Origin: Yoonia sp. G8-12
GTDB taxonomy: Bacteria > Pseudomonadota > Alphaproteobacteria > Rhodobacterales > Rhodobacteraceae
Assembly: GCF_038443675.1 (NCBI RefSeq)
Contig: NZ_CP151762.1
Coordinates: forward strand, 1,860,001-1,924,000
Length of the DNA: 64,000 nucleotides
Direction of reading: 5' to 3'
Shown piece after piece: positions 1 through 8,544 of the stretch; within the stretch, counting starts at the first letter, position 1, and the number at the start of each line of letters is the position of its first letter. The position numbers were made by a program, and so were the translations under genes. The notes under the pieces are model-generated. The model searched no databases. It saw only the letters and a program-made list of their open reading frames with translations, and had not been told where the DNA came from.

Positions 1-780
1 ATCGTGGGGATTGCGATTGGCTGGCAGATCATCAAACTGGCGCTGAACCGCCCCGCGCTCTGGCGCAATGGCGCGCCGATGAAGGTCGCACAACTGGAAG
101 ACCTTCTGACCTATATCGTGGTTGGCGTCATTGGCGGCGGGCGCTTGGGCTATGTGTTTTTCTATAAACCGGCTGAATTCCTCGCAGCCCCCCTCGATAT
201 CATCAAAATCTGGGAAGGCGGCCTGTCGTTTCACGGCGGGTTTCTTGGCGTCGTTGTCGCGGTCTACCTGTTCAGCCGCCGCCATCAGGTTCCGCTGCCC
301 GATCTGGCCGATATCATCGCGGTCGCAGCCACCCCTGCGGTGCTGCTGGTGCGTATCGCGAACTTCATCAACGCCGAACTTTGGGGGCGACAAACAGACC
401 TGCCTTGGGGCGTCATATTCCCCGGCCAAGCCGCACAGGCCTGTGCTACCGCATTAGAGCCTTGCGTGCGCCACCCCTCGCAACTCTATGAAGCGGGCCT
501 TGAAGGGCTGCTGCTGGGCACGATCCTGATCCTGCTCGCCTTCCGCTTCGGCGCGCTGAAAAAACCATGGCTACTCTCCGGCGTCTTCTTCATGGGCTAC
601 GGCATCGCACGTTTCCTTGTGGAATTTGTCCGCCAGCCCGATGCGCAATTTGTCAGCGTGGGCAATGAACTGGGCCTTGCGTTCCATGTGAACGGCTATG
701 GTCTGACCATGGGGCAGACGCTCACCCTGCCGATGATCCTTGTTGGTCTTACTGTTGTCATCGTGGCCGCGCGCAGATGA
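1..780 (+). CDS. lgt: Prolipoprotein diacylglyceryl transferase, 5' end outside window
   Basis: Lgt transfers diacylglycerol from phosphatidylglycerol to the lipobox cysteine of prolipoproteins in the inner membrane. The frame is open from base 1. The first visible residues (IVGIAIGW) belong to the first membrane segments, so about 30 to 40 N-terminal residues are missing. Visible signatures are GGLSFHGGFLG, which carries the conserved HGG histidine, RIANFINAELWGR with the conserved arginine, and HPSQLYEAGLEG. Several hydrophobic segments follow, ending in a last helix just before the stop. The stop overlaps the start of the next gene by 4 nt, so lgt heads a three-gene operon with the midA-like gene and pgeF. 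The window itself encodes substrates for Lgt, for example the lipoproteins at 14813 and 35427. The GTG at position 4 is internal and is not the true start. Confidence 0.96.
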   Translation: MVGIAIGWQIIKLALNRPALWRNGAPMKVAQLEDLLTYIVVGVIGGGRLGYVFFYKPAEFLAAPLDIIKIWEGGLSFHGGFLGVVVAVYLFSRRHQVPLPDLADIIAVAATPAVLLVRIANFINAELWGRQTDLPWGVIFPGQAAQACATALEPCVRHPSQLYEAGLEGLLLGTILILLAFRFGALKKPWLLSGVFFMGYGIARFLVEFVRQPDAQFVSVGNELGLAFHVNGYGLTMGQTLTLPMILVGLTVVIVAARR

Positions 781-1835
781 CCGCCTTGGGTGATCTCCTG
801 ATCGCCCGGATTGCGCGGACCGGCCCGATCAGTCTGGCCGAGTATATGGCCGATTGCCTGATGCATCCGCAACACGGCTATTACGCCACGCGTGATCCGT
901 TCGGGGCTGCGGGCGATTTCACTACCGCCCCCGAGATCAGCCAGATGTTCGGTGAATTTATCGGGCTGGCACTGGCACAAGCGTGGATCGACCAAGGGCA
1001 ACCCGCGCAGATCACGCTGGCCGAACTCGGCCCCGGTCGTGGCACCTTGATGCAGGACGCCCTGCGCGCCACCCGCGCCGTGCCGGGTTTTCATGCCGCC
1101 CTCTCGGTGCATCTGGTGGAAACATCCCCCACCCTGCGCAAAGCCCAAGCCGAGCGCATCCCCGACGCGACATGGCACGACACAGTGGCCACCCTGCCCG
1201 ACGCGCCCCTTTACCTCATCGCCAATGAATTCTTCGACGCCCTGCCGATCCGCCAATTTCAGCGCAGCGGGGACGGCTGGCGTGAAAAAATGGTGGGTCT
1301 CACTGACGGCGCGCTGTCATTCGGCCTGTCGGCAGCGACCCCCTTAGCCGCGCTTGAGGACCGGCTAGCCGACACCGCCGAAGGCGATCTGGTCGAGCTT
1401 TGCCCCTCGCTTCCTGCGATCACCCAAACAATCGCCACAAAAGTCGAACAGTTCGGCGGATGCGCGCTTGTCATCGACTATGGCGACTGGCAGTCGCTGG
1501 GTGATACCTTGCAAGCGCTCAAGGCACAGACACACAGTGACCCTCTGACCACTCCGGGCGATGCAGACCTCACTGCCCACGTTGATTTCGCGGCCATCGC
1601 CGCCCATGCCGCCCCTGCCAAGTTCACGCGGCTCACCCCTCAGGGCGTGTTTCTGGAACGCCTTGGGATTACCCCGCGCGCGCAGGCTCTGGCGACAAAG
1701 CTGACAGGCGACGCGCGCACAGCCCACATCGCTGCACATCGGCGCTTGACCCACCCTGCCGAAATGGGCGACCTTTTCAAAGTAATCGGTCTTTATCCAA
1801 CGCATTCAACGCCACCTCCGGGATTAGAGCCATGA
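777..1835 (+). CDS. Class I SAM-dependent methyltransferase, MidA/NDUFAF7 family
   Basis: This 352-residue protein belongs to the COG1565/DUF185 family. Its mitochondrial member NDUFAF7 methylates an arginine of complex I subunit NDUFS2 during assembly, so a role in respiratory complex I maturation is the best guess by homology. Family signatures are HGYYATRDPFGAAGDFTTAP near the N terminus, the SAM-binding loop LAELGPGRGTL at about residues 82-92, LIANEFFDALPIRQF at about 147-161, and ALVIDYGDW further on. The start ATG overlaps the lgt stop (ATGA), which indicates translational coupling. Its own stop overlaps the pgeF start in the same way. The physiological substrate in bacteria is not established. 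Confidence 0.9.
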   Translation: MTALGDLLIARIARTGPISLAEYMADCLMHPQHGYYATRDPFGAAGDFTTAPEISQMFGEFIGLALAQAWIDQGQPAQITLAELGPGRGTLMQDALRATRAVPGFHAALSVHLVETSPTLRKAQAERIPDATWHDTVATLPDAPLYLIANEFFDALPIRQFQRSGDGWREKMVGLTDGALSFGLSAATPLAALEDRLADTAEGDLVELCPSLPAITQTIATKVEQFGGCALVIDYGDWQSLGDTLQALKAQTHSDPLTTPGDADLTAHVDFAAIAAHAAPAKFTRLTPQGVFLERLGITPRAQALATKLTGDARTAHIAAHRRLTHPAEMGDLFKVIGLYPTHSTPPPGLEP

Positions 1836-2587
1836 CGCTCGACATCATTACCTCCCCGCTTTTGGGAAACGTACCGCACGGGTTTTTCACGCGCGCGGGC
1901 GGTGCTTCGTCAGGCGTGTTTGCCGGGTTGAACTGCGGCTACGGCAGCTCGGACCAGCATGAAATCGTCGCGATCAACAGAGCGCGCGTCGCAAAGATGC
2001 TCGGGGTCGACGCAGAGAACCTGCTTGGCGTACATCAAATCCATTCGGCAGATGTCGTCACGCTTGATGCCCCCAAGACCCCCGCCCCCAAAGCCGACGC
2101 ACTGGTGACAGCTACAAAAGGGGTCGCGCTGTCGATCCTGACCGCCGATTGCCAGCCTGTGCTTTTCGCCGATGCCAAGGCAGGGGTGATTGGTGCTGCA
2201 CATGCCGGTTGGAAAGGGGCGCTGAATGGCGTGCTTGAGGCAACGATCACGCAGATGGAAACATTGGGCGCAACCCGCGACACGATCGCGGCGGTCATCG
2301 GGCCATGCATCAGTCAGGCCAACTATGAGGTCGGGCCGGAATTCCATGATACGTTCCTATCTTCCGACCCCAAATTTGACCGCTTTTTCCGCCAAGGCGA
2401 AGGCGACAGGTTCTACTTTGATCTCCCGGCCTTTGGGCTTTTCAAGCTCAAACAGAGCGGGATCCGGTCGGCGGCCTGGACACATCATTGCACCTATGCG
2501 CACCCCGAGCGATTCTACAGCTACCGGCGCAGCGTGCATGAACAACAAGCCGACTATGGGCGGCTGATTGCGGCAATCAGGCTGTAA
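1832..2587 (+). CDS. pgeF: Peptidoglycan editing factor / purine nucleoside phosphorylase-type laccase-domain protein
   Basis: This 251-residue protein is a member of the YfiH/YlmD/LACC1 family (Cu-oxidase_4). Members have been reported as multi-copper polyphenol oxidases and as purine nucleoside phosphorylase/adenosine deaminases, and E. coli YfiH edits mis-incorporated residues in peptidoglycan precursors. The metal and active-site residues are visible: a His in VHQIHSADV (about residue 72), the Cys of TADCQPVLF (about 107), the His of GAAHAGWKG (about 123), then IGPCIS and a C-terminal YAHPERFYSYRR. The ATGA overlap with the preceding gene supports this start. It closes the lgt operon. A striking composite palindrome follows 10 nt after the stop. 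Confidence 0.93.
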   Translation: MTLDIITSPLLGNVPHGFFTRAGGASSGVFAGLNCGYGSSDQHEIVAINRARVAKMLGVDAENLLGVHQIHSADVVTLDAPKTPAPKADALVTATKGVALSILTADCQPVLFADAKAGVIGAAHAGWKGALNGVLEATITQMETLGATRDTIAAVIGPCISQANYEVGPEFHDTFLSSDPKFDRFFRQGEGDRFYFDLPAFGLFKLKQSGIRSAAWTHHCTYAHPERFYSYRRSVHEQQADYGRLIAAIRL

Positions 2588-2596
2588 ACCGGTCCC

Positions 2597-2637
2597 GTTT
2601 AACGAAATGAGGCAAGACTTGCCTAGGTTTGTTAAAC
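2597..2637. promoter_or_regulatory. Nested 41-nt palindrome, possible operator
   Basis: Two perfect inverted repeats share one centre. The inner arms AGGCAAG (2610-2616) and CTTGCCT (2618-2624) flank a single A. The outer arms GTTTAAC (2597-2603) and GTTAAAC (2631-2637) sit exactly 6 nt outside the inner arms on both sides. No T-run follows, so a Rho-independent terminator is unlikely. The equal spacing suggests a dimeric or tetrameric repressor site for the small ORF at 2826 and the Hint gene. The cognate regulator cannot be named. Confidence 0.5.
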
Positions 2638-2825
2638 AAGTCGCTCTTCCGGCATCTCGCCTCTCAAAGAATTTCCATTGATTTCAAAGATATCCGCATT
2701 ATCCGCCGAATTAATGCGCGCGACTAAATCTTTTCCTCAGATGGTCAAAATCTCGCCAGTTTGATCCCGCATCTTGGTTCTCAATCACAGCCCAGCAAGG
2801 GCACCAAGAATAAAGAGGTATCACC

Positions 2826-2987
2826 ATGAAAAGCCGCTGGCAGAAATCACTCGAAGCTGCAGTCGCCGCATATGACACGCCAATGCCTTGGGCACGTGGC
2901 AGCCTGCGTGAAGCAATGATCGCACGCCGTTCGGAAAATGCAGGCGATACAGCGCAACCTCTCGAACTCGTCGCTCAAAGCGCCTAA
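2826..2987 (+). CDS. Small conserved-looking protein of 53 residues, function unknown
   Basis: A short frame starts MKSRWQKSLEAAVAAYDTPM and ends ELVAQSA. An AGAGGT ribosome binding site at about 2813-2818 has ideal spacing to the ATG. The protein is basic in its first half, has a central MPWARG motif, and has no signal peptide or membrane segment. Short proteins with this opening and the MPWARG core occur in roseobacters, to my recollection often next to Hint-domain genes as here; that is from memory and not from a search. About 190 nt upstream lies the nested palindrome at 2597, which could control it. The 217-nt gap between it and the Hint gene holds nothing else I can identify. Confidence 0.65.
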   Translation: MKSRWQKSLEAAVAAYDTPMPWARGSLREAMIARRSENAGDTAQPLELVAQSA

Positions 2988-3204
2988 CGCGCTTTGCCCC
3001 GCGCCACTGCCGCAACGCGGTAAAGGACAACGGGCACACAAGGCCGGTGCGGCCAAACCAATGATGCTGATCCGTGTGTTGGATCAGGTCTTGGCCGCAA
3101 CGATTTGCCGGGCACACGAGCCCTGCAATTTTAAACAACTGTAACTATTGCTCAGATGTTGTTGGTGGGACAGCAAATGACGTCAGCTTTGAAAAGGCTT
3201 TCTA

Positions 3205-3996
3205 ATGGAACCGTCCCTTACCTCCGACACGCCGCACGCGATCGATATCTTCAGTCAGCAAATCAGGCTCACGCCTGCACAGCGGCAACACGCAAAGACC
3301 CAAAACAGCGATGTCGCCCAGCGCAAATACGAGGTCATGTACCTTGATGCGCAAGGCCGCTTCAACGAATTTAACACCATCGCCCGCGCCCACCCGGCCT
3401 TTGAGGAAGCGTTTTCTGTCCTCGGTCATGCCGCGATAGTGCAAACCCAGAATGGTTATATGTCCGTCGAAGACGTGATGCCCGGCGACAATGTGCGTCT
3501 TGCCGATGGCGGCTACGAAAAGCTGTTGTGGCGTGGTCGCATCACGCTTGGCCCATCGACAAATGCGGCAAACTCAAAACAACCCATGATGACGCGCATC
3601 ACAAGCGATGCCTTGGGCTATAGTCGCCCGTCGCAGGATCTGGTGCTGGGGCCGTCGGCCCGCCTGCTGCACCGCGCGAACGGTATCCGCCGCGTCGCTG
3701 GCAGTGATGCAGCCTTCATTCCCGCTGCAGACTTTGTTGATGGCAACAACGTACTCAGCCTCGAGCCTACAACGCCTGTCAGCGTCTTCCAGTTCGGTTT
3801 TGCCGGGCAGCGCTGTGTCGTGGTCAACGGTCTCGAAATCGAAACACTGCACCCCGGCTCGGCTTTCAACCTTGGCCTGCGCGGTGATGCCTTGCGCGAA
3901 TATCTCTCGCTTTTCCCGCACAAACGCGGGTTTGAGGATTTCGGCCTGATGGAGCACCCGCGCCTGCGGATGCGCGACCTCGAACTACTGGGCTAA
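3205..3996 (+). CDS. Hint (hedgehog/intein) domain-containing protein
   Basis: This 263-residue protein carries a central Hint_2-type domain. The visible block (about residues 75-108) is an alanine-rich strand followed by AAIVQTQNGYMSVEDVMPGD and a KLLWRGR segment, typical of the bacterial Hint family common in Rhodobacteraceae. The residue that would be the splice-junction Cys/Ser appears to be Ala (GHAAIV), so self-splicing activity is doubtful. No signal peptide, membrane segment or calcium-binding repeats are visible. A short AAAAGG lies upstream of the ATG. The 3' end overlaps the convergent MATE gene by 12 nt. The biological role of these stand-alone Hint proteins is unknown. Confidence 0.85.
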   Translation: MEPSLTSDTPHAIDIFSQQIRLTPAQRQHAKTQNSDVAQRKYEVMYLDAQGRFNEFNTIARAHPAFEEAFSVLGHAAIVQTQNGYMSVEDVMPGDNVRLADGGYEKLLWRGRITLGPSTNAANSKQPMMTRITSDALGYSRPSQDLVLGPSARLLHRANGIRRVAGSDAAFIPAADFVDGNNVLSLEPTTPVSVFQFGFAGQRCVVVNGLEIETLHPGSAFNLGLRGDALREYLSLFPHKRGFEDFGLMEHPRLRMRDLELLG

Positions 3997-5355
3997 AACC
4001 TGCGGGGCGATCTTCACAGAGCGCCCCCAGAACCGCCACGAAAGCAAGATAGCGGCGATGGCCAGTCCAATCACAAGACCCAGCCAAAGCCCCACGGCAC
4101 CAAAACCCAAGGTAAACGCCAGCAAATAGCTGACCGGCAACCCGATTACCCAATAGCTGATCGTTGCCATGACCATCGGCACTGTCGTATCCTGCACACC
4201 GCGCAGCAGGCCAAGTGCAAGCACCTGCAAGCCATCCACCAATTGAAACAGGGCCGCGACCATCACAAGACTTGCGCCGATGCGCAGCAGGTTGGCGCGC
4301 TCTGGTTCATTGGGGTCGATAAACAGCGACACCAAAGTCTCTGGCATCGCCAGAAAGATAAGCGACGTGATAACCGCGTAAACCGCCGACATCCCGATCG
4401 CCGCGATCCCGCCGCGGCGCAACGATATTTCATCCCGCCGCCCCAAGGCACGGCCCGCCCGCACGGTCGCCGCCTGACTGAACCCGATGTGCACCATGAA
4501 CGTCAGACTGGCCAGTTGGATCGCGATCCCATGTGCGGCCAGCTCAATCGGTCCGATCCAGCCCACCATAATGGCAGAGGCACTAAAGAGCCCCCCTTCT
4601 GCCAATGACGTCACGCCAATGGGCCAGCCCAACATGAACACCCGCTTTAGGATCTCGCTGTCGCTACGCCAGAAATTCTTGAACAACTCGAACTGCGGCA
4701 GAACCTGCATGATATAGATCACAAGCAGTAATACAGTGATCAGCGTCACCGTCAGGGACGCAATGGCGGCCCCCAAGATGCCAAGTTCCGGCATACCCCA
4801 GTTCCCGAAGATCAGAGCATAGTTGATAAAGACATTCAGGACAGCGGTGCCAATGGTCGCCCAGAGAATGATCGCCGTATGCTCTAGCGCGGCCAGAAAG
4901 GACTTGAACGTCATCACGATCAGCGCAGGAACCATCTGCCATATCACGATTTGCAGATAGATATGGGCCAGCCGCGACACCTCGGCATCTTGGCCGATGG
5001 CGATCAGGATCTCTTCGGCCCAGAAGAAGGGGATCGTGACAACCAACCCGTAAAAAATCGACAACCACAGCCCCATCCGCGTGACACGGCGGACCTGCAC
5101 CTCGTCATTTTGTTCGGCGGCGGATGCAACCAAAGGTGTCACCGCTTGGGCAAAGCCCGCGCCGACAATGAAGATGACGAAAAACAACGTGCCTGCGATG
5201 GTTGACGCGGCAAGCGCCGTCACATCGTACCAGCCCAGCATCACCGTATCGGTGATATGGATCGCAAACTGCGCGAGGTTGCTCAGGATCAGGGGCATCC
5301 CCAGTTTCCAGATCGCACCGGTGTGGTCTTTATATGTTTGTGCGACGTGTTGCAT
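3985..5355 (-). CDS. MATE family efflux transporter
   Basis: This 456-residue integral membrane protein has about twelve hydrophobic segments arranged as two MatE repeats. The first repeat opens with KLGMPLILSNLAQFAIHITD (a typical MATE helix 1), and the second with LKRVFMLGWPIGVTSLAEGG around the middle of the protein. Members export cationic drugs, dyes or secondary metabolites in exchange for Na+ or H+. The substrate cannot be predicted. Length matches NorM/MdtK-type members. It is encoded convergently with the Hint gene and its last 12 nt overlap that gene. It is a single unit separated by 42 nt from the NicO gene upstream on the same strand, so co-transcription is possible. Confidence 0.93.
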   Translation of the reverse strand: MQHVAQTYKDHTGAIWKLGMPLILSNLAQFAIHITDTVMLGWYDVTALAASTIAGTLFFVIFIVGAGFAQAVTPLVASAAEQNDEVQVRRVTRMGLWLSIFYGLVVTIPFFWAEEILIAIGQDAEVSRLAHIYLQIVIWQMVPALIVMTFKSFLAALEHTAIILWATIGTAVLNVFINYALIFGNWGMPELGILGAAIASLTVTLITVLLLVIYIMQVLPQFELFKNFWRSDSEILKRVFMLGWPIGVTSLAEGGLFSASAIMVGWIGPIELAAHGIAIQLASLTFMVHIGFSQAATVRAGRALGRRDEISLRRGGIAAIGMSAVYAVITSLIFLAMPETLVSLFIDPNEPERANLLRIGASLVMVAALFQLVDGLQVLALGLLRGVQDTTVPMVMATISYWVIGLPVSYLLAFTLGFGAVGLWLGLVIGLAIAAILLSWRFWGRSVKIAPQVLAQ

Positions 5356-5397
5356 TCGCCCAGCCTTAGGCCCGTTCCGCGCCCCGGTAAAGACTTA

Positions 5398-6282
5398 TCA
5401 CAGGCTGCGCAGCACCAATTGGCTGGCAAGGATCATCACAACACCACCCACCAAAATCTCGGCCCATGCCAGGGTGCGCGCCACCGCACCATGACGGACC
5501 AGCTGCAACGCACTTTCGCGCAATCCAACAGCGGCAAAGGCCACCAACACCGTAATGCTCGCCGTGCCCAGCCCCATGATCAAGGCCCCAACGATTCCGG
5601 CCCAATCAATCCCCAATCGCCATGTCAGGATCAGCAAAAACAAAGCGCCCGTGCAAGGCCGCACCGCAATTGTGCCGATCACCGCCGCCGCATCACGCCA
5701 TGAGCGCACAGTTTCAGCCTGCGCAAGCGTCGGCCCATGGGCATGACCGCAAGAGGAACAGACATCGCTGTCGCCTGCATGGGCATGATCATGTTTGGGG
5801 CGCAGATGGCGCACACCGCGCACCAGCAGCCACAAACCCACGACGCCGATCAACGCATAGCTCAGCGGGGCCAGCACATCATCGGCCACCCCCGTCATCT
5901 GTTCGCGCCCCCAGCCAAAGACAAACACCGCAGCATAGACCAGCAACACCGCCGTCAACGCCTGCGCCAGTGACGCGCCCAGCGCCAGCCCCGCCAAGCG
6001 CCGCGCCGGCACCCGCGTGCCCGCGCCATAGCCACCGATCACCAGCTTGCCATGGCCCGGCCCGGCGGCGTGAACAAAGCCATAAGCAAAGCAAAGCCCC
6101 CAAAGCGTGGCCAAGGCCCCCGCCTCACCCGCGCGCAGGCCACGCAGGGCGGCGGCCATCGCGTTTTGCACATCACGCTGGGCACCCGATGCAAAGCGCA
6201 TGATCTGATCCGCCCCGCCAAACCCCCAAAGCCATACTGCCAGCACGCCAAAGGCGGCAAGGATCACAGCGGGCCAGCGCAC
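5398..6282 (-). CDS. Nickel/cobalt transporter, NicO (RcnA-like) family
   Basis: This 294-residue membrane protein has six or more hydrophobic segments. The family motif HAAGPGHGKLVIGGY lies near residue 70, and a second metal-site motif, RPCTGALFLLIL, near residue 208. Between them is a cytoplasmic His/Cys-rich loop (HDHAHAGDSDVCSSCGHAHG) that can bind Ni, Co or another transition metal. Family members are either Ni/Co importers or efflux pumps like RcnA. The start overlaps the last 19 nt of the DUF1007 gene, which often accompanies NicO genes and is thought to supply the periplasmic partner. Direction of transport is not decided by the sequence. Confidence 0.9.
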   Translation of the reverse strand: MRWPAVILAAFGVLAVWLWGFGGADQIMRFASGAQRDVQNAMAAALRGLRAGEAGALATLWGLCFAYGFVHAAGPGHGKLVIGGYGAGTRVPARRLAGLALGASLAQALTAVLLVYAAVFVFGWGREQMTGVADDVLAPLSYALIGVVGLWLLVRGVRHLRPKHDHAHAGDSDVCSSCGHAHGPTLAQAETVRSWRDAAAVIGTIAVRPCTGALFLLILTWRLGIDWAGIVGALIMGLGTASITVLVAFAAVGLRESALQLVRHGAVARTLAWAEILVGGVVMILASQLVLRSL

Positions 6283-6914
6283 GTCACAACAATCGTATCG
6301 GCAAAAGCATCGCCAATGGCGGGGAAATACTCATCCGGGCCAACATCGCCGGGGGCTTGCCCGTCCAGCAGGCTCTCGGCCAAAGCATAGGCCGCATCTA
6401 CATCGGCGGGAATAACCTCGGCACTGCAATCATCACGCCCTTCGAGAAGAACCGGACTGCGCAGATCATAGGCTGTGTAAAAGCTCGGATCATAAACGCG
6501 TATCTGGATCGGACCGCCCGCATCCTGCACGGCAGGCACGGGGCGCACATGCGTTTCCACAAACAGCCCTTCCACATAGGTCATGCGGTGGTCCTGTTTT
6601 TCGCCCAAGACCAGCACGGCCCCACCCTGCGCCACCTCAAGATCACCGTCATAATCGGGGGGCCACGCCGCAATCTGGCTATCCAGCAACACCTGCTCAT
6701 CCGCAGTCAGGACCAGATCACCATCCATATCGATCCCCAGATCGGTCGTCACCAAAAGCGAAAACAAATCATCGTAATACCAGTCCAGCTTGATCCCCAT
6801 GTCACCCGCTTCATTAAAGACAACCGTCACCTGCGCCTGCACAAAAACATGCGGATGGGCGGTGGCCGTGACCGGCACGACGAGCGCCGCAAGAAAGGGA
6901 AGGATCAATCGCAT
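6264..6914 (-). CDS. DUF1007 family periplasmic protein
   Basis: This 216-residue exported protein has the signal peptide MRLILPFLAALVVPVTATA followed directly by the mature end HPHVFVQAQVTVVF, the usual opening of DUF1007 proteins. An EF-hand-like acidic loop, DMDGDLVLTADE, follows at about residues 60-71 and may bind a divalent cation. I place the start at 6914 because it gives a clean signal peptide; an upstream in-frame ATG would add a non-signal-like extension. It precedes and overlaps the NicO transporter gene. Genome neighbourhood in many alphaproteobacteria links the two as a Ni/Co transport unit. Its exact role (metal delivery or regulation of the channel) is unproven. Confidence 0.88.
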   Translation of the reverse strand: MRLILPFLAALVVPVTATAHPHVFVQAQVTVVFNEAGDMGIKLDWYYDDLFSLLVTTDLGIDMDGDLVLTADEQVLLDSQIAAWPPDYDGDLEVAQGGAVLVLGEKQDHRMTYVEGLFVETHVRPVPAVQDAGGPIQIRVYDPSFYTAYDLRSPVLLEGRDDCSAEVIPADVDAAYALAESLLDGQAPGDVGPDEYFPAIGDAFADTIVVTCAGPL

Positions 6915-6999
6915 GACGTCTATGTAGGGCCATCCGAACGCGCCGACAATGGAGGCGTGCACGCTGCGGCAAAACCATCAGTTTTCAGCAAGAATCGAC

Positions 7000-7566
7000 C
7001 TATGCAGTATCGCGCATAAGCCAGCCCCGATAATGCACCATCGGCGCACCGGTGATCGGTGCAGACAGCGCCACATCAAAATGAAACCGCCCTGCATCCT
7101 CATATTCCCGCGCAACGCTGATCGGCAACAGGATGCGCGGAAAAGGGATCGGCCCCAAACGGCCAGACGTGACCGGAAAATGCAACTGCCCCCCGGCTAC
7201 ATGGAGGCCCAGTGTGAATGTGAAAGGGCCAAACCGTTCGGTCATCTGACCCTTCTGCACTTTCAGAAAAGACCAAAACCGCGCAGCCCCAAACTGGCGC
7301 TGCCACAACTCCCCGCCGTCCTGCGGGGTCATGGTGACCGTGACGTCGATATCCTTGGTGGCAGGCGGAAAGCGAAACGCAAAGGCAATCACCCGTGCCC
7401 AAAGTGACGGTCCGCGCGTCACGCTGGCCCGTCCTGTCCAACGGCTGGGCGCCTGTAGGTCATGCAAGGCGCGCACCACGTCGGGAAGCTCCGCATAACT
7501 CTCTCCAAGATAGTCCGCAAAAAGCGGTGTTTCTCGCAGAGCGGCGGTTTGGTCATCTTTCTCCAT
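7000..7566 (-). CDS. DUF4166 domain-containing protein
   Basis: This protein of about 188 residues matches the DUF4166 family by its central pattern: GRASVTRGPSLWARVIAF, then FPPATKDIDVTVTM, RFWSFLKVQKGQMTERFGPF and LPISVAREYEDAGRFHFDV. It has no signal peptide or membrane helix. I chose the ATG at 7566 (MEKDDQ); an in-frame start at 7587 adds seven residues. In other genomes this domain is sometimes fused to saccharopine-dehydrogenase-like proteins, and its function is unknown. It lies 85 nt upstream of the DUF1007-NicO pair on the same strand and may be co-transcribed. The gene upstream on the same strand is the frameshifted oxygenase. Confidence 0.8.
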   Translation of the reverse strand: MEKDDQTAALRETPLFADYLGESYAELPDVVRALHDLQAPSRWTGRASVTRGPSLWARVIAFAFRFPPATKDIDVTVTMTPQDGGELWQRQFGAARFWSFLKVQKGQMTERFGPFTFTLGLHVAGGQLHFPVTSGRLGPIPFPRILLPISVAREYEDAGRFHFDVALSAPITGAPMVHYRGWLMRDTA

Positions 7567-7609
7567 GACAGCGGACCTAGCGCGCAACGCGTATCAGACC
7601 AGCGCCCCG

Positions 7610-8544
7610 CTACACACCAGTGGCCTGAAACTTGCCCATCAGATAAGGGCCAGAGCGCACTGGCGCATAAACGTCCGATCCATCCAGCGGCACAATCTCA
7701 GCATCCCAATCGGGCTGGTGAAAATAGGCCAAAGACTGACGCGCAGGCTGGCCCGGAATTGCCACGACACGGTGCAAGGTGCTGACCCAGCGATCGGCGG
7801 TCCAGCGGGCCATCAGATCACCGATGTTGATCACAAAAGCCCCCTCCGGCGCAGGCACATCAACCCATTGATCCCCCTGCTGCACCTGCAATCCCTGACT
7901 GCCCGGTTGGGGCAAAAGAATGGTCAGGGACCCGTAATCGGTATGCGCCCCTGCGCGCTGCTGCTTGTCCAAGGGTCGCGCTGTCGTCGCCGGATAATGC
8001 AAGGCACGCAGAGCCGAGATCGGATTGGCGATGAACGGTTCAAAGTGACCCTCGGGCAACTCCAACGACGCTGCAAAAGCGCGCATGACACGGGCGGCCA
8101 AACCCTCCATCGCGGCATAATAAGCCTCCCATGCGGGGCGGAACGCGGGCAGGTCGGGCCAAAGTGTCGGTTGATAGCAAAAGTCCAACGCAGCCGCACT
8201 GGCATCCACCGGAACGCGCAAGGGCCCACCATTGAAGCTTTCTTTCAAATCGGGTGGCGTATCCTCGCCTTTGGAACGGGCCGGCGCCTCGGCGTCGGGG
8301 CCAAGATAGCCGTAAGGATAGCCCTGATAGGGTGGCGCGACAGCTTGTTTCTGCGCAGGCTCTTGCGCAAAAAAGCCGCCGCTGCGCGCCACACATCATC
8401 AATCACGCCTTGCTCTACCCCGTGCCCTTCCAACACCAAAAATCCAGTATCACGGCAGATATGATCCAGCTTACGCGCCAAATCGTGACGTGCATCTTGA
8501 TGCGCGCGCTCGAACGCGGCCAGATCAAAGCGCGGAAAGCTCAC
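7610..8544 (-). pseudogene. Isopenicillin N synthase-like 2-oxoglutarate/Fe(II) oxygenase, frameshifted
   Basis: Two overlapping frames together make one oxygenase of about 311 residues. The first frame (from GTG at 8544) runs through the DIOX_N domain, with HICRDTGFLVLEGHGV. The second supplies the catalytic jelly roll: AGAHTDYGSLTIL with the HxD iron ligands, STLHRVV with the distal His, and RQSLAYF with the 2-oxoglutarate-binding Arg. The frames meet in a run of six T (coding strand; A run at 8369-8374). One extra T restores a smooth AAAFFAQEP sequence. The loss is probably a sequencing or assembly error, although real decay or slippage cannot be excluded. The GTG start overlaps the stop of the epimerase gene by 4 nt, so the two are coupled. 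The substrate is unknown. Confidence 0.85.

Noticed and set aside
696..1256. Antisense open frame across the midA-like gene
   Set aside because: It mirrors a well-conserved gene on the plus strand; such frames are expected in high-G+C coding DNA.
2597..2637. Terminator for the lgt-midA-pgeF operon
   Set aside because: No T-run follows the palindrome and the two arm pairs are separated by unpaired 6-nt stretches.
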